This document shows, in pieces, positions 50,519-60,099 of a stretch of DNA of 64,000 nt (the stretch's first letter is position 1; each line of letters opens with the position of its first letter). A model generated the notes under the pieces. That model did no database searches. It was not told the DNA's origin and worked only from the letters and a program-made list of their open reading frames with translations. The stretch covers positions 248,001 through 312,000 of the forward strand of contig NZ_FNRI01000001.1 of the NCBI RefSeq assembly GCF_900107675.1, read 5' to 3'. This DNA comes from Alistipes timonensis JC136 (GTDB lineage Bacteria > Bacteroidota > Bacteroidia > Bacteroidales > Rikenellaceae). Made by a program: the position numbers and the translations under genes.

Positions 50519-50546
50519 CGTGCCCTTCCCCGGTGCACATAAAAGA

Positions 50547-50577
50547 ACGATCCGCAGGAAACCCTGCGGATCGTCTC
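50547..50577. terminator. Terminator of the RND efflux operon
   Basis: ACGATCCGCAGG (50547-50558) pairs with CCTGCGGATCGT (50563-50574), a 12-bp perfect stem with an AAAC loop. On the minus strand the TTCTTTTA run follows, so it serves the tetR end of the efflux operon. Confidence 0.85.
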
Positions 50578-50596
50578 TTATCGGAATTGTTCCGGA

Positions 50597-51175
50597 CTAT
50601 CTGCGGTCGATCAGTTCGATGCCCTTCCGGGTCGCCGCGCCGCGGAGGATGGTGCGGCAGAAGAGGTAGAGTTCCTCCCGGACCGTGCCCGTCAGGCGCA
50701 GTTCGTTGAGCGTGTTCATCAGCCGTTCCGCGAACGCCGGAGCGTCGATCTCCGGAAGCAGCAACTCTTCGTCGCGGCAGGCTTCGAGACAGCGTGTGAT
50801 CTCCCGGTGCCAGAATTCCCGTTGTTCGTCGTAATGTTCGGCAAAGACGACCTTGCGGCGGAGGTCCGACAGAAACCGGGAGTCCACCATGTACAGGTTG
50901 TCCATATACTCGTTGGTCAGTTTGAGCGCCTTCTGCAGCGAATTGCCGCCGCGCCGTTTGCTGCAGGCGACGATGCGTTCCCGCTGCTGGTGGCTCATCT
51001 CGTCGAGGCAGGCGCCTACCAGGTCGTTCTTGTCGGCGAACATTTCGTAGAGGGTGCGTTTCGAGATTCCCAGCGTTTGCGCGATCTCATCGACCCGGAC
51101 GGCACGAATGCCGTTCCGGGCGATGAGTTCCCGCGTGGCGCGGATGATCTCCTCCTTGGTCGCTCCCCTTTTCAT
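50597..51175 (-). CDS. TetR/AcrR family transcriptional regulator
   Basis: The 192-residue protein has the TetR helix-turn-helix at residues about 1-50 (KEEIIRATRELIARNGIRAVRVDEIAQTLGISKRTLYEMFADKNDLV). A helical ligand-binding part follows. It is the last gene of the efflux operon, overlapping the outer-membrane gene's stop by one base (TAATG), so it should rise with the pump and could repress the operon promoter near 56950 in a feedback loop. The ligand is unknown. Confidence 0.9.
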   Translation of the reverse strand: MKRGATKEEIIRATRELIARNGIRAVRVDEIAQTLGISKRTLYEMFADKNDLVGACLDEMSHQQRERIVACSKRRGGNSLQKALKLTNEYMDNLYMVDSRFLSDLRRKVVFAEHYDEQREFWHREITRCLEACRDEELLLPEIDAPAFAERLMNTLNELRLTGTVREELYLFCRTILRGAATRKGIELIDRR

Positions 51176-52539
51176 TATTTTTCCTCCGTGATGTCACGGC
51201 CGCCGCCGAGAGCCTGGTAAAGATTTACGACACCCTGGATTTCGTCGAACCGATCGGAAATCTGCGACAGCTGTGCCGAAAGCAGCGATTGTTGTGCGGT
51301 CAGCACCTCGAGGTAGGTGGTCGAGCCGTGCTGCATCAGCAGTTCCGTCGACTCCACGGCGCGCTGCATGGCTGCGATCTGGCGGGCCCGGAGGTCCGTC
51401 TTGGCGCGGGCTGACTGGCATTGCACGAGGGCGTTGTTTACCTCGGCACCGGCGTTGAGCAATGCCTGCTGGAACGCGAGCTTCGACTCCTCCTGCTGTG
51501 CTTTGGCGATCTTCACGCGGGCACGGTTGGCGTTGGCGTTGAAGATCGGTTGAAGCAGCGATCCGGCGGCATTCCAGATCAGTTTGCCTGCATCGGTGAT
51601 GGGGACGTTGTTGCCCCAGCCCAGCGTACCGCTCAGCGTGATCGACGGATAGAGGGCCGAACGGGCGCTTGCCGTGGCGTAGTACGACTGCATGAGCGTG
51701 TACTCGGCCGAACGGATGTCGGGCCGGTTCGAAAGCATTTGCAGGGGCACGCCGACCGTCAGGTCGTCGGGCAGCTGTTGGTTGTCGAGACTGCCGCGGC
51801 CGATCGCGTGCGGGGCTTCGCCCAGCAGCGAGCAGAGCGAGTTTTCGATCTGCGTGCGCTGGTATGCGATGTCGTGCAGCGATGCCTCGATTGCATACGT
51901 GTTGCCTTCGTACTGGGCCACGCCGGCTTCGTTGGTCATGCCGGCTTCCTTCATGGCGCGCATCGTCTCGACGCTCTGACGCCATTTGGCGGCCGTCTCC
52001 TCCGTCACCGCATACTGGCTGTCGAGCATCAGCAGCGTGTAGTAGAGGTTGGCCACGCTCGAAATGAGCTGGGTCTTTACGGCCTGCTCATACTCCTTGC
52101 TTTGGAGATAGAGCGCTTTGGCTTTGCGCTTGGCATTCGTCAGGCCGTTGAAGATGTCGATCTGCCAGCTGGCCGTCACGGGAATCGAGAAGCTTTTCGA
52201 CGGCGCAGAACCGTCGAAGCTGCTCAGGCTGCCCTGCGGGGCGAAGTTGAACGACGGCAGGTAAGCCAGGCGCGCCGATTTCAGCGTCGCCTCGGCCTCC
52301 TTCACGCGCCAGCCTGCTGATTGCAGGTCGGTGTTGTTCTCCAGCGCCAGTGCGATCAGCGCTTGCAACTGGGGATCGGTGAACATCTCCTGCCAGCGGA
52401 TGTCGCCCAGGGTCGTTGAGTCGGCGGTCTCCGCCGTGCCGTAGAGCCCTGCGGTGGTCACCTCGGGACGGGTATAGGGTTTATAGATGCCGCAGCCGGT
52501 CAGCGCCGCTGCCGCGCATATTATCAGGATCTTTTTCAT
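51175..52539 (-). CDS. Outer-membrane efflux lipoprotein (OprM/NodT type)
   Basis: The 454-residue protein has a lipoprotein signal (MKKILIICAAAALTGCGIYK, Cys16). The paired TolC-like helical repeats include WQEMFTDPQLQALIALALENNTDLQSAGWRVKEAEATLKSARLAYLP and LPDDLTVGVPLQMLSNRPDIRSAEYTLMQSYYATASARSALYPSITLSGTLGWG. It forms the outer-membrane channel of the tripartite pump. It is 3 bp after the RND gene. Confidence 0.94.
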   Translation of the reverse strand: MKKILIICAAAALTGCGIYKPYTRPEVTTAGLYGTAETADSTTLGDIRWQEMFTDPQLQALIALALENNTDLQSAGWRVKEAEATLKSARLAYLPSFNFAPQGSLSSFDGSAPSKSFSIPVTASWQIDIFNGLTNAKRKAKALYLQSKEYEQAVKTQLISSVANLYYTLLMLDSQYAVTEETAAKWRQSVETMRAMKEAGMTNEAGVAQYEGNTYAIEASLHDIAYQRTQIENSLCSLLGEAPHAIGRGSLDNQQLPDDLTVGVPLQMLSNRPDIRSAEYTLMQSYYATASARSALYPSITLSGTLGWGNNVPITDAGKLIWNAAGSLLQPIFNANANRARVKIAKAQQEESKLAFQQALLNAGAEVNNALVQCQSARAKTDLRARQIAAMQRAVESTELLMQHGSTTYLEVLTAQQSLLSAQLSQISDRFDEIQGVVNLYQALGGGRDITEEK

Positions 52540-52542
52540 GTG

Positions 52543-55500
52543 TTACTCCTCTTTCTCATTTTTACACTCTTCGAGTTCGGCGCGCACGGCCCACTGGGGA
52601 TCGGGGTCGAATTCCAGGGGTTTTATCTTCTCCTGCAGCGTTTGGAAGATGATGAACAGCGTCGGCACGAGGAACAGCAGCGCCAGCGTTCCGACGATCA
52701 TACCGCCGATGACACCTGCACCGAGGGTCGAGTTACCGTTGGCGCCTACGCCGTGCGAGAGCACCAGCGGGATCATACCGAACACGCAGGTGAGGACGGT
52801 CATCAGGATAGGACGCAGACGGGCTTTGGCGGCCGACACGGCGGCTTGCGTGAGGCTCATGCCTGCGGCGCGGCGGTCGGCGGCGTACTCGGTGATCAGA
52901 ATGGCCGTCTTCGACAGCAGGCCGATCAGCATGATGATACCGGTCTGGAGATAGATGTTGTTTTCCATACCCATCATCTTGGCCAGCAGGAACGAGCCCA
53001 TCAGGCCGCACGGTACCGACAGAATGACGGCGAACGGAATGAGGAAACTCTCGTAAAGGGCGCTCAGAATGAGGTAGATCAGCAGGATACAGATACCGAA
53101 GATGATAACCGTGTTGCTGCCCGTCTGCGCCTCCTCACGCGTGATGCCGTCGAACTCGTAGCCGTAGCCCTTGGGCAGGACTTGTGCGGCGACCTCCTCG
53201 ATGGCTTTGATGGCGTCTCCCGACGAATAGCCGTCGGCGGCCGTACCGTTCACGGCGATCGAGCTGTACATGTTGAAGCGGTTCAACACCTCGGAGCTGT
53301 AAACGCGCGTCAGGTTCACGAACTGGCTCAGGGGAGCCATCTCGCCGCTGTTCGAGCGCACGAAGACGTTGTTCAGCGACTCGGTGTCGAGACGGTATTT
53401 CGGGTCGGCCTGCATCGTCACGTAGTACATCTTCGAGAAACGGTTGATGTTCGAGACATACTGGCCGCCGTAGTAGCCCGCCAGCGTCGAGAGGATCGAG
53501 GTCGGCGATACGCCGGCACGCTTGGCCTTCGCAGCGTCGATGTCCACCATGTACTGCGGGAAGTTGATGTTGAAGGTCGAGTATGCGCGGGCGATCTCCG
53601 GGCGCTGGTTCAGCGCACCGATGAACTGCAGATAGACGTTGTAGAAATCGGTAAGCTCACCGCCGGCCTTGTCCTGCAGGTTCATGGAGAAACCGGTCGA
53701 GGTACCGTAACCCGAGATCATCGGCGGCGCCACGGCAAAAATCTGTGCGTCTTTGATGTCGGCGGTACGTCCGTAAATCTGACCGATAACGGCGTTCACG
53801 TCGTCCTCCTTCTTCGGACGTTCGTCCCAGTCCTTGAGTTTGATGATGGCCATACCGTACGACGAACCCTGTCCGGCGATCATACCGTAGCCGGCTACCT
53901 GCATGTAGTCGCGAATCTGGGGAATGCCGTCGATGCGCTGCGAAACCTGCTCCATGACCTTGTGGGTCTCTGCGAGCGAGGAACCCGGGGCTGTGGTGAC
54001 GTTGACCATGATCGTTCCCTGGTCCTCGTCGGGCACCAGACCCGTCTTGGTGGTGTTCATCAGCAGGACCAGCGCCGCCATGGCGAGTCCGAGCGTCGAC
54101 CACATCAGCCATTTGTGTTTGATGAAGAGCAGTACGCCGTGCTTGTATTTGTTGACCAGCGCGCTGAACGACGTGTTGAAGGCCTTGCGGAAGCGGGCCG
54201 CGAAGTTGTCGCGCATCTCGCCGTTTTCGTCGAGGTACGGCTTCAGGATTATGGCGCAGAGGGCCGGCGACAGCGTAAGTGCGTTGACGGCCGAAATACC
54301 CACGGCCACGGCCATCGTGATACCGAACTGCGTGTAGAACACACCCGATGTTCCGCCCATCATGGCGACGGGAATGAACACGGCCATGAAGACCAGCGTA
54401 GAGGTCACGATAGCCGACGTAATGCCAGACATGGCATCGACGGTGGCCATGAAAGAGGACTTATATCCCACGTCGAAACGTGCCTGGACAGCCTCCACCA
54501 CGATAATGGCGTCGTCGACGACCGTTCCGATCGCAAGCACCAGCGCGAAGAGGGTCAGCAGGTTGATCGAGAATCCGGCGAATGCGAGGAATCCGAACGT
54601 ACCGACCAGCGACACGAGAATCGAGGCCGTCGGGATGAGCGTCGAACGGATGTCCTGCAGGAAGACGTATACCACCAGGATCACGAGGAGAATGGCCTCG
54701 AACAGGGTTTTGACCACCTCTTTCATCGAAGCGTAGAGGAAGTCGTTCACACTCTGGAGGTGTGCGACGGCGACGCCTTTCGGCAGTTCGGACTGTACTT
54801 CGTCCAACAGCGCGTTGACGTCGTTCACGACCTGCGTGGCGTTCGAACCGGCGGTCTGGAAGATCATCGTGCTGACGCCCGGGTGGCCGTTGGTGTAGCC
54901 TTTGTAAGCGTAGGATTCGCTGCCCAGTTCGATGTCGGCGATGTCCTTCAGTTGCAGGATCGTGCCGTCGGGCTTCGCCAGGATCACAATCTCTCCGAAC
55001 TCTTCGGGCGTCTGGTGGCGTCCGCGGTATTTCATCGTGTACTGGAATGTGTTCTGCGAGTTTTCACCCAGCGTACCGGTTGCCGATTCGATGTTCTGTT
55101 CGGCCAGCGCAGCCGTCACGTCCGATGGGATGAGTTTGTACTGAGCCATGATGTCGGGCTTCAGCCAGACTCGCATCGAGTAGTCGGCTCCGAGGGTGAA
55201 TACCTCGCCGACGCCGTGGATACGCTGGATACGCGGCTCGATGTTGATCTTCGAGTAGTTCGACAGGAAAGTTTCGTCGTAGGTGTCGTCGGGGCTGTAG
55301 AGCGAGAAAATCTTCACCATGGAGGTCTGGCGCTTCATGGTCATGATACCGATCTGCGTAACCTCGGAGGGCAGCTGGCCGGTGGCGCGCGACACTTTGT
55401 TCTGCACGTTGACGGCCGCCATGTCGGCGTTGATGCCCTGGCGGAAATAGACCGTTACGGAGGCGCTGCCGACGGCTGCGCTCGAAGTCATGTAAGTCAT

Positions 55501-55725
55501 GTCCTCCACGCCGTTGATGGCCTGCTCGAGCGGTACGATGACCGACTTCTGGATCGTCTCGGCGCTGGCGCCCGGATACGAGGCGCGCACCATAACCGTC
55601 GGAGGCGCAATGTCCGGATACTGCTCGACGGGCAGTGTCGCAAGACCGATCAGACCGGCGATTACGATTACGATTGATATGACCGACGCCAATACGGGTC
55701 GTTCGATAAAATGTTTGAGTGTCAT
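52543..55725 (-). CDS. RND multidrug efflux transporter (AcrB/MexB-like)
   Basis: This 1060-residue inner-membrane pump is of the hydrophobe/amphiphile efflux type. It starts MTLKHFIERPVLASVISIVIVIAGLIGLATLPVEQYPDIAPPTVMV. It has FGFLAFAGFSINLLTLFALVLAIGTVVDDAIIVVEAVQ with the two Asp of the proton relay (near 405), and FIPVAMMGGTSGVFYTQFGITMAVAVGISAVNALTLSPALCA. The second half repeats the fold. Length and 12-helix arrangement are normal. Substrates cannot be told from sequence. It lies between the adaptor and the OprM-type gene, with 3-bp gaps. Confidence 0.96.
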   Translation of the reverse strand: MTLKHFIERPVLASVISIVIVIAGLIGLATLPVEQYPDIAPPTVMVRASYPGASAETIQKSVIVPLEQAINGVEDMTYMTSSAAVGSASVTVYFRQGINADMAAVNVQNKVSRATGQLPSEVTQIGIMTMKRQTSMVKIFSLYSPDDTYDETFLSNYSKINIEPRIQRIHGVGEVFTLGADYSMRVWLKPDIMAQYKLIPSDVTAALAEQNIESATGTLGENSQNTFQYTMKYRGRHQTPEEFGEIVILAKPDGTILQLKDIADIELGSESYAYKGYTNGHPGVSTMIFQTAGSNATQVVNDVNALLDEVQSELPKGVAVAHLQSVNDFLYASMKEVVKTLFEAILLVILVVYVFLQDIRSTLIPTASILVSLVGTFGFLAFAGFSINLLTLFALVLAIGTVVDDAIIVVEAVQARFDVGYKSSFMATVDAMSGITSAIVTSTLVFMAVFIPVAMMGGTSGVFYTQFGITMAVAVGISAVNALTLSPALCAIILKPYLDENGEMRDNFAARFRKAFNTSFSALVNKYKHGVLLFIKHKWLMWSTLGLAMAALVLLMNTTKTGLVPDEDQGTIMVNVTTAPGSSLAETHKVMEQVSQRIDGIPQIRDYMQVAGYGMIAGQGSSYGMAIIKLKDWDERPKKEDDVNAVIGQIYGRTADIKDAQIFAVAPPMISGYGTSTGFSMNLQDKAGGELTDFYNVYLQFIGALNQRPEIARAYSTFNINFPQYMVDIDAAKAKRAGVSPTSILSTLAGYYGGQYVSNINRFSKMYYVTMQADPKYRLDTESLNNVFVRSNSGEMAPLSQFVNLTRVYSSEVLNRFNMYSSIAVNGTAADGYSSGDAIKAIEEVAAQVLPKGYGYEFDGITREEAQTGSNTVIIFGICILLIYLILSALYESFLIPFAVILSVPCGLMGSFLLAKMMGMENNIYLQTGIIMLIGLLSKTAILITEYAADRRAAGMSLTQAAVSAAKARLRPILMTVLTCVFGMIPLVLSHGVGANGNSTLGAGVIGGMIVGTLALLFLVPTLFIIFQTLQEKIKPLEFDPDPQWAVRAELEECKNEKEE

Positions 55726-55728
55726 AGG

Positions 55729-56901
55729 TTATTCCTCTTTTTCGGTTTGGGACTGGGCGGCAGCCTCATCGGTTGCAGGAGCGGCAGTTTCGGCTGCGGC
55801 CTGACCTTTGATACGGATGGGCGTACCCTCGCGCAGCAGGCCGACGCCTTCGGCTACGATCACGTCGCCCGGAACGAGACCCGTGCGAACGATGTACTCG
55901 CGGCCGTTGGAGATTTTCTCGACGTCGATGATCGACGAAACGGCTTTGCCGTCCATCACTTTATATACGTAAACTTTGTCCTGAAGTTCGAACGTTGCGG
56001 CCTGCGGAACGGCGATGCAGTCCTTGTAGATGCTCGGCAGGATGACGTTGCCGGTTCCGCCGCTGTGCAGCAGTCCGTTCGGGTTGGGGAACGCCGCGCG
56101 CAGCGACACGCTGCCCGTCGAGGGGTCGATGACTCCGCTGATCGACTCCACGCGGCCCGCCTGGTCGTAGATCGAGCCGTCGCTGAGCTGCAGCTGTACG
56201 GCCGGCATGCTTTTGAGCGTCTCGGCGATCGAGCCGTAGCGGCGCGTGAGGTTCAACAACTGGTTTTCGTTCATCGAGAAGTAAACGTACATCTCCGAGT
56301 TGTCCGATACGGTGGTCAGCGGTTGCGGGATCGAAGCGCTCACCAGTGCGCCGACACGGTACGGCAGCGTGCCGACCACGCCGTTGGCCGGAGCCTTCAC
56401 GACCGTGTAGGAGAGGTTGTTGGCGGCGTTCACGCGCTGTGCATCGGCCTGCGCAAGCTGTGCCTTGGCCGTCAGCAGGGTGTTGTTGGCCGTCGACAGG
56501 TCGTACTGCGAAACGACGTTCTTGGCGAAGAGCTCCTTCTTGCTGTCATAAGTGAGCTGTGCGGTGGCTACGCCGGCCTTGGCGGATTCGACGTTGGCTT
56601 CGGCGGTTTTCAGGGCTGCTTTGTAGGGCACCTGGTCGATGATGAAGAGCGTCTGGCCTTTCGATACCTGCTGGCCCTCGTTGACACAGAGTTCCGAGAT
56701 CGTGCCCGAAACCTGCGGATAGATTGCGATGTCCTGACGTCCGCGGATGGTCGCCGAATAGTTGCTCGGAATCTCGCGGTCGGTAGTGGCGACGGTCATC
56801 ACGGCGTATTCGCCGGGTCCCATTGCCGTAGGCGCCTGCCCACAGGCGACGGCTGCCATGCAGTAGGCCACTAAGGCAGCCTTCACAAATGTTTGCTTCA
56901 T
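55729..56901 (-). CDS. RND efflux periplasmic adaptor (AcrA/MexA-like)
   Basis: The 390-residue adaptor has a signal peptide with a likely lipobox (MKQTFVKAALVAYCMAAVACGQ, Cys near 20). It has the split lipoyl-type segments DIAIYPQVSGTISELCVNEGQQVSKGQTLFIID and VVKAPANGVVGTLPYRVGALV, and the alpha-hairpin between them (about 85-160; VESAKAGVATAQLTYDSKKELF). A tail of Ala/Glu residues ends it. It is the first gene of the efflux operon, with a TACTTTTG box 48 bp upstream, and the divergent gene is an AraC regulator. Confidence 0.95.
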   Translation of the reverse strand: MKQTFVKAALVAYCMAAVACGQAPTAMGPGEYAVMTVATTDREIPSNYSATIRGRQDIAIYPQVSGTISELCVNEGQQVSKGQTLFIIDQVPYKAALKTAEANVESAKAGVATAQLTYDSKKELFAKNVVSQYDLSTANNTLLTAKAQLAQADAQRVNAANNLSYTVVKAPANGVVGTLPYRVGALVSASIPQPLTTVSDNSEMYVYFSMNENQLLNLTRRYGSIAETLKSMPAVQLQLSDGSIYDQAGRVESISGVIDPSTGSVSLRAAFPNPNGLLHSGGTGNVILPSIYKDCIAVPQAATFELQDKVYVYKVMDGKAVSSIIDVEKISNGREYIVRTGLVPGDVIVAEGVGLLREGTPIRIKGQAAAETAAPATDEAAAQSQTEKEE

Positions 56902-56948
56902 AACTAAACTTTTCCTTAACTTTATGTACTAAAAAACTTTTTCAGGTG

Positions 56949-56956
56949 CAAAAGTA
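56949..56956 (-). promoter_or_regulatory. -7 box TACTTTTG for the efflux operon
   Basis: Read on the minus strand, TACTTTTG fits TAnnTTTG and lies 48 bp before the adaptor start. It is in a 169-bp divergent region that also holds the araC-type promoter. Confidence 0.55.
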
Positions 56957-57043
56957 TTCTAAAAACGGTACCGATGTGCCTTTTATTGCGAACGAAGTTG
57001 GTACTTTTCGGAACAAAAGTGAGCAATTTATCGAATAATTCAT

Positions 57044-57051
57044 TATTTTTG
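57044..57051 (+). promoter_or_regulatory. -7 box TATTTTTG for the AraC regulator gene
   Basis: TATTTTTG, 19 bp before the ATG at 57071, so the leader is very short. Confidence 0.55.
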
Positions 57052-57070
57052 TTCGAAAAAAGAAATAATT

Positions 57071-57919
57071 ATGACTCAGGTAAATCCGATAATCACCACC
57101 CCGGAAGAACAGTTCGTCGTCGGAGAGTCCGATCTCGCCTTTTTCAGCGGCTATGCATGCCGTATCGACGGCGGGGCGATCCTGTTCTGCCGCAGCGGTG
57201 CGGCGGAAGTCTCCGTCAACCAGTATCAGGGGCATGTGTGCCGCAATACGCTGGTGTTGCTGCTGCCCGGCTCGATCCTGATGCTCACCGATCGGACGGA
57301 GGATTTTCGGGTGACTTTCTGCGCCTTTTCACGGGATCTTTTTGCCGAGGCGGCGTTCCGTCTCGAACCCTCGTTTTTCCATGCGCTGCGCGAGCGTCCG
57401 ATCACCTCGCCGCCCCACCGTATCGTCGAGGGGGCGTCGATCTGGTTCCAGATGGCCGCCTACACCTACCGCGACCGGAACAACGTGTTCCGCAATACGA
57501 TCATCAAAAACCGTCTGCAAAACCTGCTGTTGGAGAGTTTCGACAAGATGCAGCGTTTTGCCGCGCGGCGTCCGCGGACACCCGAGACCACCACGCGGCA
57601 GACCGAGTTGTTCCACCGTTTCGTCACGCTCGTTCAGGCGCACAGTTCCCAGGAACGCGAAGTGTCGTTCTATGCCGACAAACTCTGTATTTCGACCCGC
57701 TACCTCTCGACCATCGTGCGGACCGTAGCGCGCAGCTCGGCCAAGGAGTTCATCGACCGCTCGGTGGTGCTCGAGATCAAGATGATGCTCCAATCGACGG
57801 ACCTTTCGGTGCAGGAGATCGCCTACCGGCTCCGGTTCCCCGACCAGTCGTATCTGGGGCGCTTTTTCAAGAAGCACACCGGGGAGTCGCCGACGGAGTA
57901 CCGGAACATGCGGAAATAG
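57071..57919 (+). CDS. AraC family transcriptional regulator
   Basis: The 282-residue protein has an N-terminal cupin-like part (about 20-110, VSVNQYQGHVCRNTLVLLLPGSI). The AraC DNA-binding region is about 180-280: REVSFYADKLCISTRYLSTIVRTVARSSAKEFIDR, then LSVQEIAYRLRFPDQSYLGRFFKKHTGESPTEYR. The second helix-turn-helix is a textbook match. It lies divergent from the RND efflux operon, 169 bp apart, so it may control the pump or itself. The effector is unknown. Confidence 0.92.
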   Translation: MTQVNPIITTPEEQFVVGESDLAFFSGYACRIDGGAILFCRSGAAEVSVNQYQGHVCRNTLVLLLPGSILMLTDRTEDFRVTFCAFSRDLFAEAAFRLEPSFFHALRERPITSPPHRIVEGASIWFQMAAYTYRDRNNVFRNTIIKNRLQNLLLESFDKMQRFAARRPRTPETTTRQTELFHRFVTLVQAHSSQEREVSFYADKLCISTRYLSTIVRTVARSSAKEFIDRSVVLEIKMMLQSTDLSVQEIAYRLRFPDQSYLGRFFKKHTGESPTEYRNMRK

Positions 57920-58011
57920 TGCGCCGGGGATGAAACTTGCGGCGGTACGGAACGTATTGTATTTGGAACCGGATTTGCAAGGAAAATATAAATCTTTAAA
58001 ACGCGCCTATT

Positions 58012-59064
58012 ATGAGCAAGACTGTTCAAATTCTCGGGGAGCAGGCCGGCTATTACCTCTCCCATGTATGCCGTACCATCGACAAGAAGTCGTTGTACCT
58101 GCCGGGGCCCGACACCGTGGACCGCATCTGGACCGATTCCGACCGCAATATCCGTACGCTGGGCAGCCTCCAGTGGATTCTCTCGAACGGCCGTTTGGGC
58201 GGCACGGGCTATGTCTCGATCCTGCCCGTGGATCAGGGTATCGAACACTCCGCGGGAGCCTCGTTCGCACCGAATCCTGCCTATTTCGATCCGGAGAACA
58301 TCGTGAAACTGGCCGTCGAGGGAGGTTGCAACGCCGTGGCCTCGACTTTCGGGGTGCTCGGGTCCGTGGCGCGGAGATACGCACACAAGATACCGTTCAT
58401 CGTTAAGCTCAACCACAACGAACTGCTCTCCTACCCCAATACTTACGATCAGATTTTGTTCGGGTCGGTGCGCGACGCCTGGAACATGGGCGCTGCCGCC
58501 GTCGGGGCGACGATCTATTTCGGCTCGGAGCAGAGTCGCCGGCAGCTGGTCGAGATCGCCCGCGCTTTCGACGAGGCGCACGAACTGGGCATGGCGACGA
58601 TCCTGTGGTGTTACCTGCGTAATGAGGGCTTCAAAAAGGAGGGCGTCGATTACCACGCTTCGGCCGATCTCACGGGGCAGGCCGATCATCTGGGCGTGAC
58701 GATCAAAGCCGACATCGTGAAGCAGAAACTTCCGGCGAACAACGGCGGTTTCCGGGCCGTCGGATTTGGCAAGACCAGCGACAAGGTCTACACCGAGTTG
58801 ACCTCCGACCACCCTATCGACCTCTGCCGCTATCAGGTGGCCAACGGGTACATGGGGCGTGTGGGGCTTATCAACTCGGGCGGCGAGTCGCACGGGGAGT
58901 CCGATCTGAAGGAGGCCGTCACGACGGCCGTCATCAACAAGCGCGCCGGCGGCATGGGCCTCATCAGCGGCCGCAAGGCTTTCCAGCGCCCGATGAAGGA
59001 GGGCGTCGAACTGCTGCATGCCATTCAGGACGTTTATCTCGACGACGAGGTGACGATCGCATAA
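58012..59064 (+). CDS. fbaB: Class I fructose-bisphosphate aldolase (DhnA/FbaB type)
   Basis: The 350-residue protein matches the archaeal/E. coli FbaB group in length. It has GTGYVSILPVDQGIEHSAGASFAPNPAYFDPENIVKLAVEGGCNA (near 62), IPFIVKLNHNELLSYPN (Lys in VKLNHNE is a candidate Schiff-base residue) and SDKVYTELTSDHPIDLCRYQ. It splits fructose 1,6-bisphosphate, or runs in the gluconeogenic direction. Next come a 2-hydroxyacid dehydrogenase and gpmA, in one plus-strand unit of central metabolism genes. Confidence 0.93.
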   Translation: MSKTVQILGEQAGYYLSHVCRTIDKKSLYLPGPDTVDRIWTDSDRNIRTLGSLQWILSNGRLGGTGYVSILPVDQGIEHSAGASFAPNPAYFDPENIVKLAVEGGCNAVASTFGVLGSVARRYAHKIPFIVKLNHNELLSYPNTYDQILFGSVRDAWNMGAAAVGATIYFGSEQSRRQLVEIARAFDEAHELGMATILWCYLRNEGFKKEGVDYHASADLTGQADHLGVTIKADIVKQKLPANNGGFRAVGFGKTSDKVYTELTSDHPIDLCRYQVANGYMGRVGLINSGGESHGESDLKEAVTTAVINKRAGGMGLISGRKAFQRPMKEGVELLHAIQDVYLDDEVTIA

Positions 59065-59077
59065 TAATTTTAAACGC

Positions 59078-60097
59078 ATGAAAATAACGCTTTTCGGAAC
59101 ACAGCCTTACGACAAGGAGTCTTTCGAGCGCATCCGCGACGCTTACGGATTCGATATATGCTACCACCGCAGCCACCTGAACGCCAATAATGTGGCTCTT
59201 GCCAAGGGTTCCGACGCGGTCTGCATCTTTGTCAACGATACGGCCGATGCCGAGACCATTCGCCAACTGGCCGATCTGGACGTGAAGCTGATCGCGCTGC
59301 GCTGTGCGGGCTTCAACAACGTCGACCTGAAGGCTGCCGCCCGTTATGGGATTCCGGTGGTCCGGGTTCCGGCCTACTCGCCGCATGCCGTGGCCGAACA
59401 TGCCGTGGCGCTGATGCTGTCGCTCAACCGCAAGGTCCACCGCGCTTACTGGCGCACGCGCGACGGCAATTTCTCGCTCCACGGTCTGCTGGGATTCGAC
59501 ATGTACGGCAAGACCGCCGGCATCGTCGGCACGGGCAAGATCGCCCGAGAACTGATCCGCATCCTCAAAGGCTTCGGCATGGAGGTTCTGGCCAACGACC
59601 TCTATCCCGACCAAGAGTACGCTGCCGAAGCGGGCATCGCCTATGTGTCGCTCGATGAACTTTACAGCCGTTCGGACATCATTTCGCTGCATTGTCCCCT
59701 GACCGACCAGACGCGCTATATGATCGGCGACGTGGCCATTTCGCACATGAAGCCGGGGGTGATTCTCATTAACACGGGCCGCGGCCAGCTGATTCACACC
59801 GAGGCGCTGATCGACGGTCTCAAAGAGAAGAAGATCGGGGCCGCGGGGCTGGATGTCTACGAGGAGGAGGCCGCCTATTTCTACGAGGACACTTCGGACC
59901 GCATCATGGACGACGACGTGCTGGCGCGCCTGTTGTCGTTCAACAACGTGATCGTCACCTCGCATCAGGGATTTTTCACACGTGAAGCATTGGATAATAT
60001 AGCGCACACGACGATGCAAAATATCAGCGATTTTGCGGATCACCGCAAGTTGGTCAATGAGGTGCGCGCCGAACCTGAAAACGCAGTTGCAGAATAG
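59078..60097 (+). CDS. 2-hydroxyacid dehydrogenase, D-lactate dehydrogenase type
   Basis: The 339-residue protein belongs to the D-2-hydroxyacid dehydrogenase family. It has MKITLFGTQPYDKESFE, KLIALRCAGFNNVDLKAAARYGIPVVRVPAYSPHAVAEHAVALML (near 70), GKTAGIVGTGKIARELIRI (NAD motif) and ILINTGRGQLIHTEALIDGL. The His-Glu active-site region is near IVTSHQGFFT. The 'P-x-Y-S-P-x-A-V-A-E' pattern and length fit fermentative D-lactate dehydrogenase, although 2-hydroxyglutarate or other acids are possible. It starts 13 bp after fbaB and ends 2 bp before gpmA. Confidence 0.88.
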   Translation: MKITLFGTQPYDKESFERIRDAYGFDICYHRSHLNANNVALAKGSDAVCIFVNDTADAETIRQLADLDVKLIALRCAGFNNVDLKAAARYGIPVVRVPAYSPHAVAEHAVALMLSLNRKVHRAYWRTRDGNFSLHGLLGFDMYGKTAGIVGTGKIARELIRILKGFGMEVLANDLYPDQEYAAEAGIAYVSLDELYSRSDIISLHCPLTDQTRYMIGDVAISHMKPGVILINTGRGQLIHTEALIDGLKEKKIGAAGLDVYEEEAAYFYEDTSDRIMDDDVLARLLSFNNVIVTSHQGFFTREALDNIAHTTMQNISDFADHRKLVNEVRAEPENAVAE

Positions 60098-60099
60098 CC

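Noticed and set aside
52540..55677. A 1045-codon plus-strand frame opposite the RND pump gene
   Set aside because: It is the mirror of a GC-rich, conserved coding sequence, and its translation is rich in His, Arg, Asp and Val without domains. The RND gene on the other strand is certain.
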